Numbered from the stretch's first letter, positions 24,884 through 36,815 are shown. The stretch is DNA of 64,000 nt from Diphasiastrum complanatum (GCA_029204225.1 CM055112.1:26984118-27048117); one strand, 5' to 3'. Numbers and translations are program-made. The notes: a model not told the origin generated them from the letters alone.

Positions 24884-25650
24884 CATACATACTATGATTT
24901 CAAACATCCATCGATAAACGATGCTATGTTATTTCATCCTATTTTACATAGCATGGATTCTTTCAACATTGATATTCCTTCTATAGAACCTGCAGCTATA
25001 GCTACAAAAGTCGAGCAACTGACAGTACCTGTCATCCGACTAGACCAAGCTAGCTTGAGCAGATTTGGAGAAATTCAAGGAGAAGCATCATCGCATCCTG
25101 GTCAACCAGACGTCCACAGATCCTCACAGACTCAGACAGTTCCTGAGAGGTATACACCTCAATCGTTCTGGACTTCATCAGAAGAACTAGAGAGCCTAGC
25201 CAAAGGAATTAACTCCAAGAATGCTGTGAAGTGACAAAAAGCTATGGAAAGCGAGTACAACAAACTTTTAACGAATCAGACCTGAACACTGGTCGACTTT
25301 ACCACTTACAAGAGAGCTATCGAGAACAAGTGGATCTTCAAGAAGAAGATCAACTCTGATGGTTCCATTGCTAAATGGAAAGCACGGCTAGTGGCTAAAG
25401 GATTCAGTCAAGTCCAAGGAGTGGATTACCAAGAAATCTTCAGTCCTATCGTCAAGATGCAGTCAATCAGGACTCTAATTGCATTAGCAGCCACGGAAGA
25501 CCTCGAAATGTACCAAATGGATGTCAAGGCAGTATTTCTCAATGGCAACATCGAAGAGGAATTGTATACCTTCCAACTGAAAGGATTCGAAGTCAAAGGC
25601 CAAGAGCACAAAGTGTGCAAGCTGCACAAAGCAATCTACGGCATGGTTTG
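24884..25650 (+). pseudogene. copia integrase C-terminal / RT N-terminal fragment
   Basis: Reading from about 24884 there is a Ser/Pro/Gln-rich linker as found between copia integrase and RT. The RT entry follows: IENKWIFKKKINSDG, ARLVAKGFSQVQGVDYQEIF, the YQMDVKAVFLNGNIEEELY block and HKVCKLHKAIYGM. In-frame stops lie near 25232 and 25282. At 25650 it breaks off inside the SIYGLKQ block and a gypsy sequence begins. It is a different copia family from B and C. Confidence 0.88.
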
Positions 25651-27000
25651 ATAGAATTAACTCTGATCTCATTCAATTTTGGTCGTTTGGGATATTATCG
25701 ATTATGCTATTCTAGCAGCTCCTTTATTAAAGAAAGATGTTATTCATGAATGGAATACAGATTGCCAGAAATCTTTTGAAGAATTGAAAACTGCTCCAAT
25801 CATGCGACCCCCTGATTGGACAAGAAAATTTCATGTTTATGTTGACACCTCGTCATTTGCAATTGGGAGCATTCTGAGTCAAAAAAATGATGCTAAAAGA
25901 GACTATCCTGTATATTATGCAAGTAGACAATTATCAGCGTCTAAAAAAAATTACTCTGCTACTGAGCGAGAAACTTTGGGAGTGATTTATTCGATAAAGA
26001 AAATTTGACATTATCTCCTAAGTTATGCGTTTACATTTCATGTCGACCATTATGCTCTAAAGTATATGGTTAATAAGCCAAATTTATCAGGTCGAATTGC
26101 CCGTTAAATTCTTCTAGTACTATCGGAATTTGATGATACAATAGAAATTCCCTAGCAAATATTATACAAATGTAGATTATTTATCAAGATTGGACGCTAG
26201 CGAACCCAAAGATCCTATATCGGATAAACTACCAGATGAAGAATTGATGCTTTTAGATATTGGAGGGTCAACATATGGTGATATTATTCAATACTTACAA
26301 ACATTGTTGTATCCGTAAGGAATGACTTGAGAAGAAAATAATGTTTTTAAACATAAAGAAGTGCCATATACGATTATATCATGTGTACTTTATGAACTTG
26401 GAAATGATGAGCTTCGAAGAAGGCTTAGAACCAGACGAAGTACAAATAGTAATTAAGTCTTTTCATGAAGAAGATGCTAGATGGCACTATGCTTTAAAGA
26501 ACACGGTTCGAAAAATACTGAATGGAAAATATTGGTGGCCCACTATGTACATAGATGTGCGTAGGTTCATTCTAAACTATGATCCCCTATCAAAGGAAGG
26601 GCAAACCAGCAAGGTCAACTAATTGGCCATTAGTACCAATTTTACCATTGGCTCCGATTGAAAACTGGGGTATCGATTTTGTTGGGCCACGTAAACCAGC
26701 CACTAGACGAAAGAAAAATCGATATATACTAATAGCGACCGATTACTGTACAAAAATGGTTGAAGCTGAAGCTACAAAAAAAAATGATGCAAAAACAGTT
26801 GTGAATCGTCTCTTTGTCAATATTATTACAAGATATGGATGTCCTTTGAAAATTGTGAACGATTGAGGACTCCATTTTATTAATCAAACTATTGCTGAAT
26901 TACTAAAATATTTCATGATTATTTATAGAAGGACAACACCATATAAATCAAAGGCAAATGGATTAACTGAAAGAGCAAATGCAAGAAATTAAATAAAATT
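25651..27000 (+). pseudogene. Ty3/gypsy RT end, RNase H and integrase, broken
   Basis: The order of domains after RT is RNase H then integrase, which marks Ty3/gypsy. Visible blocks: RT thumb (YAILAAPLLKKD), RNase H (FHVYVDTSSFAIGSILSQ, PVYYASRQLSASKKNYSATERE), integrase zinc region (HEEDARWHYALKNTVRKIL with GKYWWPTMYIDV) and integrase core (IENWGIDFVGP, ILIATDYCTKMVEAEA, ITRYGCPLKIVND, then TPYKSKANGLTER). Stops are present at about 26006, 26104, 26620 and 26865. The CxxC of the zinc finger is damaged. A partial second copy of its tail lies at 49183. Confidence 0.9.
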
Positions 27001-28020
27001 ATAGATCAGCACTCCACTGACTGGGATACTAAAATACCTACAGTTCTATGGGCATATCGTAATACAAAAAGACGCCTTACTATTTAGTATATGGAATGTA
27101 CCCAATACTTCCAATCGAATTTGAAATTCCTACCTCTCAAATTTAATATGCAAAACATCACTTTTGAAGAAGAATTCTCTAAAAGCCGGTGAAGCACTAC
27201 TATATGACAATAGGAATTTGAAATTTCCAGGATAACTACATACAAGATGGATGATACAAAGTTATTGAAGTTTTTTCTAACAATTCGATCCAACTGGCGG
27301 ATCTGAAAGGAAATTTACTTGATACAAGAGTAAATGGCTCTCGTATTAAGAAGTATCACCAACCATAGTAAAGAGTTCGAAAACAAATCTCTTGGTTTTA
27401 TGTAAGCAAATCAAAATCTATGCTTTTACAAGAGAACATTTATAGATAATTGTTCTATTTTTATTTATTATTCTCTTCTCGGTCAACGAGGACGTTTCTT
27501 GATTTGAGAGGGAGGAGAGGCTTTTTATAATTACAATTTTTTTTTATAGGATTCTCGAATTTATGGACTAAGGTCAAATTCATGTCCTCAAATATATAAA
27601 TATCAAAATTCATGGATCGAAATATATTAGATTCAATTCGATTCGATAATGGGTCGAACATGTTTGAATAGAATCGATCCTTCATATTTTCCTACCCATA
27701 TATTATTTTTTGGACCCTCTTTAAAATATCGATATGATCCGATATTACTTCATTTTTTTTATCCTTGATATTAACGGTTGTTGTACGACTATCATTAATA
27801 CTTCCACAGTTATTAAAACGGGAATATTAGCTCTCCGATCTAGAGTGACTAAGAGTTCCTCTTCTAATTGTTACTATCGCCATTTCTTTACTATCCTTTC
27901 TAGCACTACTATAGCTGCAGCATCTTGCAGTGATTTACTGGTTCTCTTGTGCGAATAATTCTTCTTCATATTATACAGTAGCGCTGCAAATTATTCATAC
28001 AACCAATGTTGTATCTATAG
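27001..28020 (+). mobile_element. Gypsy integrase tail, 3' non-coding and LTR region
   Basis: The first ~300 bp are a decayed integrase end. A purine-rich GAGAGGGAGGAGAGG near 27507-27521 could be the polypurine tract. The following AT-rich sequence to about 27960 is probably LTR. It is shared with 49490-50077 and 51805-51919, where a copia insertion splits it. Confidence 0.6.
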
Positions 28021-28026
28021 AAAAAT

Positions 28027-28644
28027 GACATCTAATCGTGTATAGAAAGCCAGACCTGAGATTCTGTTTGAAGAATGGAGGGTAGGCACAAAATTGTTCA
28101 AACTTACCATGATCAAATACAAAGGCAATTCGCTATTATTAACCGACATTTGCAATGAAATGGTGGATGGAGTAAGAATCAGAGGAATTGCTGCTATTTT
28201 TTGGTGCGCCAGCGCACTATTGAGCTCACGAAAGATGAATACGCAGAGTGCTTTGGATTACCTACTCAAGGGTTGGTGAAGAAGGCAAAGAAAATCATGG
28301 ATTCTACACTACTAGACCAATGGTTCGACTTGACTAATGTAGAAGTTGTTATTTATGAAGAAACAAAAGACTGTAAGGTCAATAAGTTGAAAGATTTTGC
28401 ATCTATAGGGTTTGTAAAGTGGATGTGCAATATGGTATTTGATATTGATAAGAATGCAACTATTTCTGCTTTGAATTTTGGATACTTATTGCAATCCCAT
28501 AACCAAAAACAGGTGGATTTAGCCACTATATCTTCCAACATGTTCCTAAAAGCACTGAAGAAATCCCAACATATTAGATTATGGGGAGCACAATTGAGCC
28601 ATTTGGCTTGCCACCTGGAATTATTAAAGGAGGTTGAGACATGA
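28027..28644 (+). pseudogene. Unrecognised ORF with one frameshift, first part
   Basis: Reading starts at the ATG at 28027, has a stop near 28045, and runs to about 28200. There the frame shifts, and a clean frame continues to 28644. The second part contains QRTIELTKDEYAECFGLPTQ and IGFVKWMCNMVFDI. The style (ELTxDEYAECFGLPTxG) recalls ORFs often carried in or next to plant LTR elements, but I cannot name a family with confidence. It lies directly after the gypsy 3' end and before an LTR-like sequence, so it is more likely transposon-linked than a host gene. Confidence 0.4.
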
Positions 28645-28690
28645 ATTATCAATAGAACGATCACTCGTACGATCACGATCGATCATATGA

Positions 28691-29190
28691 TTGAGGCTAC
28701 TGCGGAAACGAGCGGAAACCTACAAGGTGCTGATGAATAGCGCAATTCAAACAAAAATAAAGAATATCAAAAATGAAGTCAAAAACCTAGAAAGGGTGAA
28801 TGTACGATTATCTACTGAAGAAGCTTTAGAATTTGATTTGTCCGATTTATCTTCTAGTTCAATCTTTCCAACTTTTAAGTCCTTGTTGAATAATGCTGGA
28901 AGCTTGTTAGAGTATGTTTGAATTAGAGAACATGATAGAAACAAAGTAAGTCAATTGTAAAATCAAATGCAAACTTAACAGTATATGATTGCCACCTTAT
29001 CTGCCACTATTGCAAAAGTTCACGAGCTGTTTCCGTCATCATCAATAAAGGATGAGCAACTAGAAGAATTACAAAAAATCAAAGAATTCCACCTTCAATA
29101 ATTAAGGCAAAAGGAGCTGCAAATGGTCCGATTACAACAAGAAATTGAAGAGCTACGAGTAGACGTATCGAACAAGAAAAATCAATTTGG
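28691..29190 (+). pseudogene. Coiled-coil-rich continuation of the unrecognised ORF
   Basis: An open frame of 76 codons (28691-28921) is rich in Lys/Glu/Asn/Leu (IKNIKNEVKNLERVNVRLS). Further broken frames to about 29190 have heptad-like Leu/Gln/Glu runs (ELQMVRLQQEIEELRVDV). It looks like the coiled-coil C-terminal half of the protein that begins at 28027. Stops near 28921, 28958 and 29098 break it. Confidence 0.4.
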
Positions 29191-29222
29191 TAAGTGTAAT
29201 TCATCTAATTAGGCTTGGGAAG

Positions 29223-29717
29223 TGTCATGTCCATGACTGGTCTCGGGTAGCGTATCCACGCTAGGGATCGGTAGACCAACAACCCGTAAGTTAATGGTGA
29301 CTATAAAGAAATTGGGGCCCTTTAGTATACATGGTCATAATTAATGGTTGTAGGCCTAAACACTTGATGGTGGATTTGTATGGGTCTATCAGTGAGTCAT
29401 TGGAGAACTGGATGACGTGGTCCAGATAGGTTGCAGAGGTGTCCTGTGAGGTGTCATAGTGCACTACTAGTGGTGCATGGCCCTTGGAGAGTATAAGTAT
29501 ACCTATTGGGCTCTCACTAGTGTATGCTGGATAGCATGACCGGTAGCAGTATGTTGCTGGTGTAAGGCCTCAATCCTCTTTGTGATTGATCCATAGCTTG
29601 GGGGCTAGATCCGTTCGATCTAGGTTTGGTTGGGTTGGTTTGTCCACCATCAAGTTCCCTTGTGTTTCTTGTGATTGGCATGCTTAGAATAGGATCCTTG
29701 GATTGAGGACTTTATAT
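29223..29717 (+). mobile_element. LTR-like sequence followed by a PBS
   Basis: It starts TGTCATGTCC and is followed by a perfect initiator tRNA-Met type PBS (TGGTATCAGAGCC, 29718-29730). A TATA-like GAGTATAAGTATA lies near 29488. The end before the PBS reads TTTATAT rather than the usual CA, so the right border is imperfect or damaged. No gag is recognisable downstream. Confidence 0.6.
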
Positions 29718-29730
29718 TGGTATCAGAGCC

Positions 29731-30873
<1,143 letters not shown>

Positions 30874-30899
30874 GCTTCTAACATGTGCTGGTCTTCTCC

Positions 30900-31401
30900 T
30901 ACTCTGCTCTCGGATCAAAATCAAACCAAAGTGCAGAATTAAATGAACAAGAGAGTCAGACACACAAATAACAGTAGACTAATTTGCATTCAAGATCAGA
31001 CATGAAAAAAGAGTGATATGTGCACAACGGCTACAAAAATCATCTATTGATTTTCTGATTCTTCAATCACTGCATGCAGATTCATGCAGTGCATTGGCAT
31101 GAGAGAAATACAGTTCTCTCACGAGCACTGTCTCGCTTACTAGCAGACTTATTGGATCTTTCTGGATCCTATTTGCAGAAAATTGTCTCACACGCAGGCA
31201 GAATTCTATTCTGTATTTTCGTCTTCTTGCTTACTAACATTAGACTACTTCATGTGTCTGTGTCAAGTATCATCCAGAAAGTATATAGTCGTGTCGTATA
31301 GCTCCTAGATTAGAGTGATTAAACATCTATAGCTAATCATGAATTACAAGAATGACAGATTAGCCACGACCTAGAGTGTATCTACTGACGCCATGCTATC
31401 A
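30900..31401 (-). mobile_element. LTR of copia F, lower copy (approximate ends)
   Basis: About 500 bp are nearly identical in order and wording to 41318-41820 (for example the CAGTTCTCTCACGAGCA and CACACGCAGGCRGA stretches). It lies directly downstream, in minus-strand sense, of the copia F pol tail, so it is its 3' LTR. The minus-strand start is probably TGATAGCATGGCG at 31401. The other end is uncertain because the copies diverge near 30900. Confidence 0.7.
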
Positions 31402-31457
31402 GATCAGATATCAGTACTTATGGGTACTTGTATGATCACGTCGTCTGACTTTCTCTT

Positions 31458-31792
31458 CTATACCGTGAAAAATTCTCTTTTGCAAATTTTTCTCGTTCGT
31501 GTCCTTTTGTTAGGGTGTTTGCGAACATTTCTGCTTTTTGTCTCTTGACTTTCACATTCGCGAATATTTTCGTCAGACAGAGGGCTGAAAGCTAGCAAGG
31601 CTTTGGTAATAGAAACATTTTGTTTCTTCAGCTCCCTCTCAAAGCATGATAGCTTAACGACCCCAGGATTGCTCCTCTGTCTCTCAAAAAGTCCTTTGTC
31701 CAGGGCTTTGGTGAAGATGTCAGCAACCATGTCTTTTGTTCCGATGAAGGTGGTCTGCAGCATCTTCTTCTCAGTTAGATCCCTGATCAAAT
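31458..31792 (-). pseudogene. copia F RNase H C-terminal end and tail
   Basis: The minus strand reads IRDLTEKKMLQTTFIGTKDM then VADIFTKALDKGLFERQRSN, the standard end of copia RNase H. About 70 further open codons continue past the usual copia terminus to 31458. The frame breaks at 31792/31793, where gypsy J is inserted; the missing upstream part lies at 35682-35941. A second copy of only the tail is at 41913-42116. Confidence 0.88.
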
Positions 31793-32774
31793 TTTAACAA
31801 GTAAAAAGGAGAAAGTTCTCCAAATCCAAGGTAGGGCCTCCGAATGTCCTCCAAGCAACTTGAAAGCTCCAAGATGCTTCTCCAACTCCAAGCTAGGATG
31901 CTTCCACCTACAAGTAAGGATTTGCAAGCCTCCAAGGATCTCTCCTCCACCTGTGTCCCTACTCTTAAACACAAAGGAAGATAACAAACTGGCCTCAAAT
32001 ATTCACCACCCAACCATAGCTAGATCCAAACTCCAAGCAAGACCTATCTAGCACCTCATTGCCAACCATAAATAGATCACAAGCATATCACAACAAACCA
32101 TAGTTTACTCAAGATCCAAACCCTACTTATGTCTCATACCATAAGCAAGATCTAAACCCTTAACATACTACACACAAGAATTACTCTACACACTAGTAGC
32201 CACACTAGAGCATAAGCAAGGTTAGCCAAAGAGATCTCTCTCCCTCCCAATGGGCGCGCTACTCCTCTTATATAGATGACATTTAGTTCTCTCTAATACA
32301 CGATGGAGTTCCATGCACATCCAGTGAGGAAGAGAGAGGCCTAGAGGAGTTCAATGGCCCTCATAGGCTTATGGAAGGTCATCAAACATCTTCCATAACT
32401 TATGACTCTTTGATTACTATTCTTGTGGAACTTGAAACTCAATGGACCCTTTAGGAGGGCGCCCTCCTACTAGGACCCATTGCCCAAGTTGTGCTTGTAT
32501 ACTTTGGTCCAAGACCTCCATCCAAGGCATAGACACTTATCTGCCCTTAACCAATGACACTAGTACCTTTATCTAAGGCACATTCCCTTATTCCAAAGGG
32601 TACCCCTTATCCAAGGGTCACATGACTCCATATCTCTGGCTTAGGTATAGTCACTTGTCTGTCCTTATCCAAGGGTACATACCCTTAATCCTAAGGGTAC
32701 CTTGCCATGTAGCCCCCAACACTAAATGGACTAATAGGGGTCTGAAGTACTGCTAGTGACATAGGTATGTAACA
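31793..32774 (-). mobile_element. 3' LTR of chromovirus J
   Basis: It matches 34665-35681 and 54442-55522 over most of its length. On the minus strand it begins TGTTACATACC at 32774. The U3-side part (about 32490-32720) is packed with variants of TTATCCAAGGGTA and AATCCTAAGGGTACC. Confidence 0.88.
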
Positions 32775-32788
32775 TTTCTTCCCCTTAA
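32775..32788 (-). promoter_or_regulatory. Polypurine tract of chromovirus J
   Basis: On the minus strand the purine run AAGGGGAAGAAA lies directly upstream of the 3' LTR start TGTTAC. This is the expected primer site for plus-strand DNA synthesis in LTR elements. Confidence 0.8.
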
Positions 32789-32789
32789 A

Positions 32790-33055
32790 CTTAGATTTTT
32801 CCTTGTAGGAAAAAATTTGGAAAATTCTTCTGGAGATCAGCCTCCTTTTCCCAAGTATCCTCCTCTTTTGATTGGCCCCCTCCACTTGACTAAAAATTCT
32901 TGAAGCATTCTACTCCGTAGAGTCTTGTGCCGGCTATTAACAATCGCCTTGGGTTCAGGTCGTCCACTCACAGACTCATCACGAAGAAGTTCCACTAGAT
33001 CTTCCACAGGGAGCAGGGTCTCCCCAACCCCTATAATCTTTTTGTAACCCATCAA
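32790..33055 (-). pseudogene. Chromodomain tail of gypsy J integrase
   Basis: The minus strand reads PKAIVNSRHKTLRSRMLQEF then LVKWRG, and after a frameshift KEEDTWEKEADLQKNFPNFF. This is the integrase C-terminal linker plus chromodomain of a chromovirus (LVKWxG and EEDTWE signatures). It ends just before the polypurine tract, as expected. Upstream it is fused at about 33025-33060 to a gag fragment, so protease, RT, RNase H and the integrase core are missing. Confidence 0.85.
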
Positions 33056-33481
33056 TAAACATTAACATTTGTACTTTGGGTGGAATGTCACTATAAAGTG
33101 GTTTCAAGTACTCATGAAAATCCTGAATAAACTGTTTTTAACCTTTATTCATTGTTATATGACTCAACTTTTGAAAGTGTTCATAGTCATCTAACAGTGG
33201 TAGAAAATATTCCCTAAATACTATGCAAAAATCTTCCCATGTACAAGGTTGATTGCCTTTGCAACTAGGTCATCCCACCATACTAAGGCTCTTCCCTCAA
33301 GGAACATAGTAACATTGGATAACTTTTCACATTCTAGGAATTGGTTCATGCCAAAGTATTTGTTCCAAACATTAAGCCATGAACTTACCACCAGCAAGTT
33401 CCTGTCTTTCTTCTCTCCCTTAAACAATTTTACGGGAGGTGAAACTACATGCTTCTTCTGGTTGGCTAACCTGGACTCCAA
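33056..33481 (-). pseudogene. gag fragment of gypsy J
   Basis: The minus strand shows a Retrotrans_gag core: VSSWLNVWNKYFGMNQFLEC, then LEGRALVWWDDLV, then after a frame break YFLPLLDDYEHFQKLSH and MLMFIDGL. The same blocks appear in element K at 53702-53469 (YFLPLLVDYEHFQKLSHLTM). A stop lies within the QFIQDFHEY region. It runs straight into the chromodomain piece. Confidence 0.85.
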
Positions 33482-34650
33482 GTTTTAGTTCTTTTGATTA
33501 GTTTCAAGAAGTTGTTTATTAGTGGCTAGAATCTGTTGATATATAAAGTTCAAGAGCTTGTGCCACATTGGATGGGTTTGATAAATCAAAAGTTGGGTTA
33601 TCATTGGTTTGATCCATTGGTGTTGTTTGTGTGTTTTTCTATTATGCAAATATAACAACAAGGGCTCAAATTAGAATGATAGAAATGCTTTAATTCTTAC
33701 GTCCAATGCAAATAAAAAATCATTTTACCTTTACTCATTCAATCTTATTATTTGTAAGCTCAATCCAAGCCTACAATTTGCAAGCTCAATCCAAGCTTAA
33801 GAGAACAACTACAACAAGCTACCTTTGCCTTAATCCAAAGCAAAAATGAAAAACAAATCTTTATGTAAACTTAAATTAACTAATTCCAAGCTAAGGTTTA
33901 CATAAAGATCCCAATCCAATTCTATTTCTATTTGTCATTACAAAGAAACCAATATTTTTACATTTCTCTCTATTTTAGATCTCCAAATTCAATGAAACTA
34001 GTGTCTAGAAAAGGAAAATTAATGAAGCTTTATAGAAACTTCAAGTTTCAGATCTGATTTTCAGATTTAAGGGTCTGAAATTCAGAACTTCATAATGACA
34101 AGAAATATAACTTCAAAACTTGCTTTATACACAAAGTTACACTACCATTCTCTTCCTACATTGCCATCTTCATGAAACTAGGAGATAGAAACGTGTAACT
34201 AATGAAGTTTGGATGAAAAACTTCAGTTTTTAGATCTGATTTTCAGATTTATAGATCTGAAAAATATATTTTCAAAATGAAAATCAGAACTTCAAACACT
34301 TCATTTATGCACAAAAAACTAGTTTTGATCAAAACACATCGCTAGAATCAATCTTTTTGCAAAAAAAAAAGTGTATGTAGAGGAAGACTTCCTTAACCAT
34401 TCCATAAATCTTTTTTCAGAACTTTCAAAAACCCAAAGCCCACTTCAAAACTTCTCTAACATGATAAAAAATCAGCCCCTAAACAATTCTATAAGGATCA
34501 CTACTCTTTTCTTAAGAACAACAGATTCATTGGGTACCCCAACTACAAGCTTCCTACAACTAGGAAAACCAATAATCTTCCCCAAAAAAAATTTAATTAG
34601 TGATCTTAATAGAACTTGAAGAAGTTTAGAAAGGTTACCTTTCTTTGTCT
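33482..34650 (-). other. Leader of gypsy J
   Basis: About 1.1 kb between PBS and gag, AT-rich, with two similar segments (TCAGATCTGATTTTCAGATTT-like words at about 34050 and 34240). It is shared with the element K leader (53711-54428). I see no coding signal. Confidence 0.6.
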
Positions 34651-34663
34651 AGCTCTGATACCA
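34651..34663 (-). other. PBS of gypsy J
   Basis: TGGTATCAGAGCT on the minus strand, complementary to the 3' end of initiator tRNA-Met. It is separated by one base from the end of the 5' LTR. Confidence 0.88.
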
Positions 34664-34664
34664 C

Positions 34665-35681
34665 TTTAACAAGTAAAAAGGAGAAAGTCCTCCAAATCCA
34701 AGGTAGAGTCTTCAAATGTCCTCCAAGCAACATGCAAGCTCCAAGATGCTTCTCCAACTCCAAGCTAGGATGCCTCCACCTACAAGTAAAGATTTGCAAG
34801 CCTCCAAGGATCTCTCCTCCACTTGTGTCCCTACTCTTAAGCACAAAGGAAGATAACAAGCTGGCCTCAAGTATTCACCACCCAACCATAGCTTACTCAA
34901 GATCCAAGCTCCAAGCAAGACCCCCTTGCTAACCATAAACAGATCAGAAGCATATCACAACAAACCATAGTTTACTCAAGATCCAAATCCTACTTATGTC
35001 CCATACCATAAGCAAGATCTAAACCCTTAGCATACTACACACAAGAATTACTCTACACACTAGTAGCCACACTAGAGCATAAGCAAGGTAAGCAAAAGAG
35101 ATCTCTCTCCCTCCCAATGGGCACCCTACTCCTCTTATATACATGGCATTTAGTTCTCTCCAATACACTATGGAGTTCCATGCACATCCAATGAGGAAGA
35201 GAGAGGCCTAGAGGAGTTCAATGGCCCTCATAGACTTATGGAAGGTCATCAAACATCTTCCATAACTTATGACTCTTTGATTACTATTCTTGTGGAACTT
35301 GAAACTCGATGGACCCTTTAAGAGAGCGCCCTCCTACTAGGACCCATTGCCCAAGTTATGCTTGTATACTTTGGTCCAAGACCAATAAAGTGATAATAGT
35401 CATCCAATGATTTTCTAAGACCTTTCTAGGTTCCATACCTCCATCCAAGGCATAGACACCTATCTGTCCTTAACCAAGGATACTAGTACATTTATCTAAG
35501 GTACCTACTCTTATTCCTAAGGATACCCCTTATCCAAGGGTCACATGACTCCATACCTCTGACTAAGGTATAGTCACTTGCCTACCCTTATCCAAGGGTA
35601 CATATTCTTAATCCTAAGGGTACCTTGCCTTGTAGCCCCCAACACTAAATGGACTAATAGAGGTCACATAGGTATGTAAAA
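34665..35681 (-). mobile_element. 5' LTR of chromovirus J
   Basis: A 1017-bp copy of the J/K family LTR. Its outer end reads TTTTACATACC on the minus strand where the other copies read TGTTACATACC, so the terminal TG is mutated. Differences from the 3' LTR are scattered, including a segment near 35385-35440 absent from the 3' copy. Confidence 0.88.
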
Positions 35682-35941
35682 CAAGTGGTACTTGATCGCG
35701 ATGTGTTTCGTTCTGGAATGGAACATGGGATCTTTCGTGAGATGTATTGCAGATGTGTTATTCATCTGCAAGACTAGAGGCTCGTTCCTTGTTTCGCTCA
35801 ATTCGTCCAAGAACTAACTGAGCCAAATGATCTCGTCGGCCATCTTTGCTGCTGCAACGTACTCTGCTTCGCAAGATGACTGAACCACAATGGCCTGCTT
35901 CTTGCTGACCCAAAGAACTGCTGCTCCTGACGTGATGGTGT
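35682..35941 (-). pseudogene. copia F RNase H, middle piece
   Basis: On the minus strand: ITSGAAVLWVSKKQAIVVQS, then SCEAEYVAAAKMADEIIWLS, then SETRNEPLVLQMNNTSAIHL and HSRTKHIAIKYHL. These are the copia RNase H blocks with the EAEY acid. Both ends are insertion sites: element P lies on the upstream side (35942) and gypsy J on the downstream side (35681). No stop is visible in this piece. Confidence 0.9.
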
Positions 35942-36811
35942 TGTCATGTGCCAACCTTAGCATTCAAACATCTAATCCATTCATTAAACATCAAATTACA
36001 ATGGAAATGCAAGAAATCAAGAAACTAGTCAAAAATCAAGAAGATAGCTAAAAGTAACAAGACTTCACCAAATTAGACAAAGTAAGGTATCTTTATTCAT
36101 GATTATTGATCATTCACAAGATAGGGGCCTGATTCCAGAGCATGATCATAGCTCTCATGTGATTTTAGGCACATGAACCACTTTCTTCATCAAGAAAACT
36201 CTCCAAGAGAAGCTCCAAGATCTCTTAAAACTCAAAATTACAAAATGAACAATAGCCTCCAAATTTAGCATGACCTCAGCTATTTATAGTGGTCCTTTGT
36301 ACCTCTACTATAAGTTTAGGACCTTATTTAACTAAATTGGGCCTTACAACCATTATTACAATTCTGCTATTCTCAATTATAGCAAGGTTGTTCGAACCAC
36401 TTTATTAACTGTCCAATTTAGCTAAATAAGGCCCCAAACTTAGAGTAGAGGCACAAATGACCACTATAAATAGCTAAAGTCGTGCTAAATTTGGAGGCTA
36501 TTGTTCATTTTGTAATTTTGAGTTTTAAGAGATCTTGGAGCTTCTCTTGGAGAGCTTTCTTGATGAAGAAAGTGGTCCATGTGCCTAAAATCACATGAGA
36601 GCTATGATCATGCTCTAGAATCAGGCCCCTATCTTGTGAATGATCAATAATCATGAATAAAGATACCTTACTTTGTCTAATTTGGTGAAGTCTTGTTACT
36701 TTTAGCTATCTTCTTAATTTTTGACTAGTTTCTTGATTTCTTGTATTTCCATTGTAATTTGATGTTTAATGAATGGATTAGATGTTTGAATGCTAAGGTT
36801 GACACATGACA
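35942..36811. repeat. 870-bp palindrome at the 5' end of element P (LTR-like)
   Basis: The left arm (35942-36341) and right arm (36411-36811) are inverted copies with only scattered mismatches around a 69-bp centre. Each arm carries an outward-pointing TATA box, ACTATAAATAG: plus strand near 36463, minus strand near 36290. The outer ends are TGTCATGTG and CACATGACA, so the unit has LTR-like TG..CA ends. A PBS follows the right arm only. Confidence 0.93.
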
Positions 36812-36815
36812 ATTT

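Larger units (their letters stand above)
31793..35681 (-). mobile_element. Ty3/gypsy chromovirus J, internally deleted, nested in copia F
   Basis: A 3889-bp minus-strand element with two LTRs of about 1 kb (31793-32774 and 34665-35681), a PBS at 34663-34651 and a polypurine tract at 32788-32775. The 5-bp flanks are CAAAT (31788-31792) and CAAGT (35682-35686), a near-perfect target duplication. With the element and one flank removed, the copia F RNase H frame continues without a break. The internal part is reduced to a gag piece and the integrase chromodomain. Confidence 0.92.
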
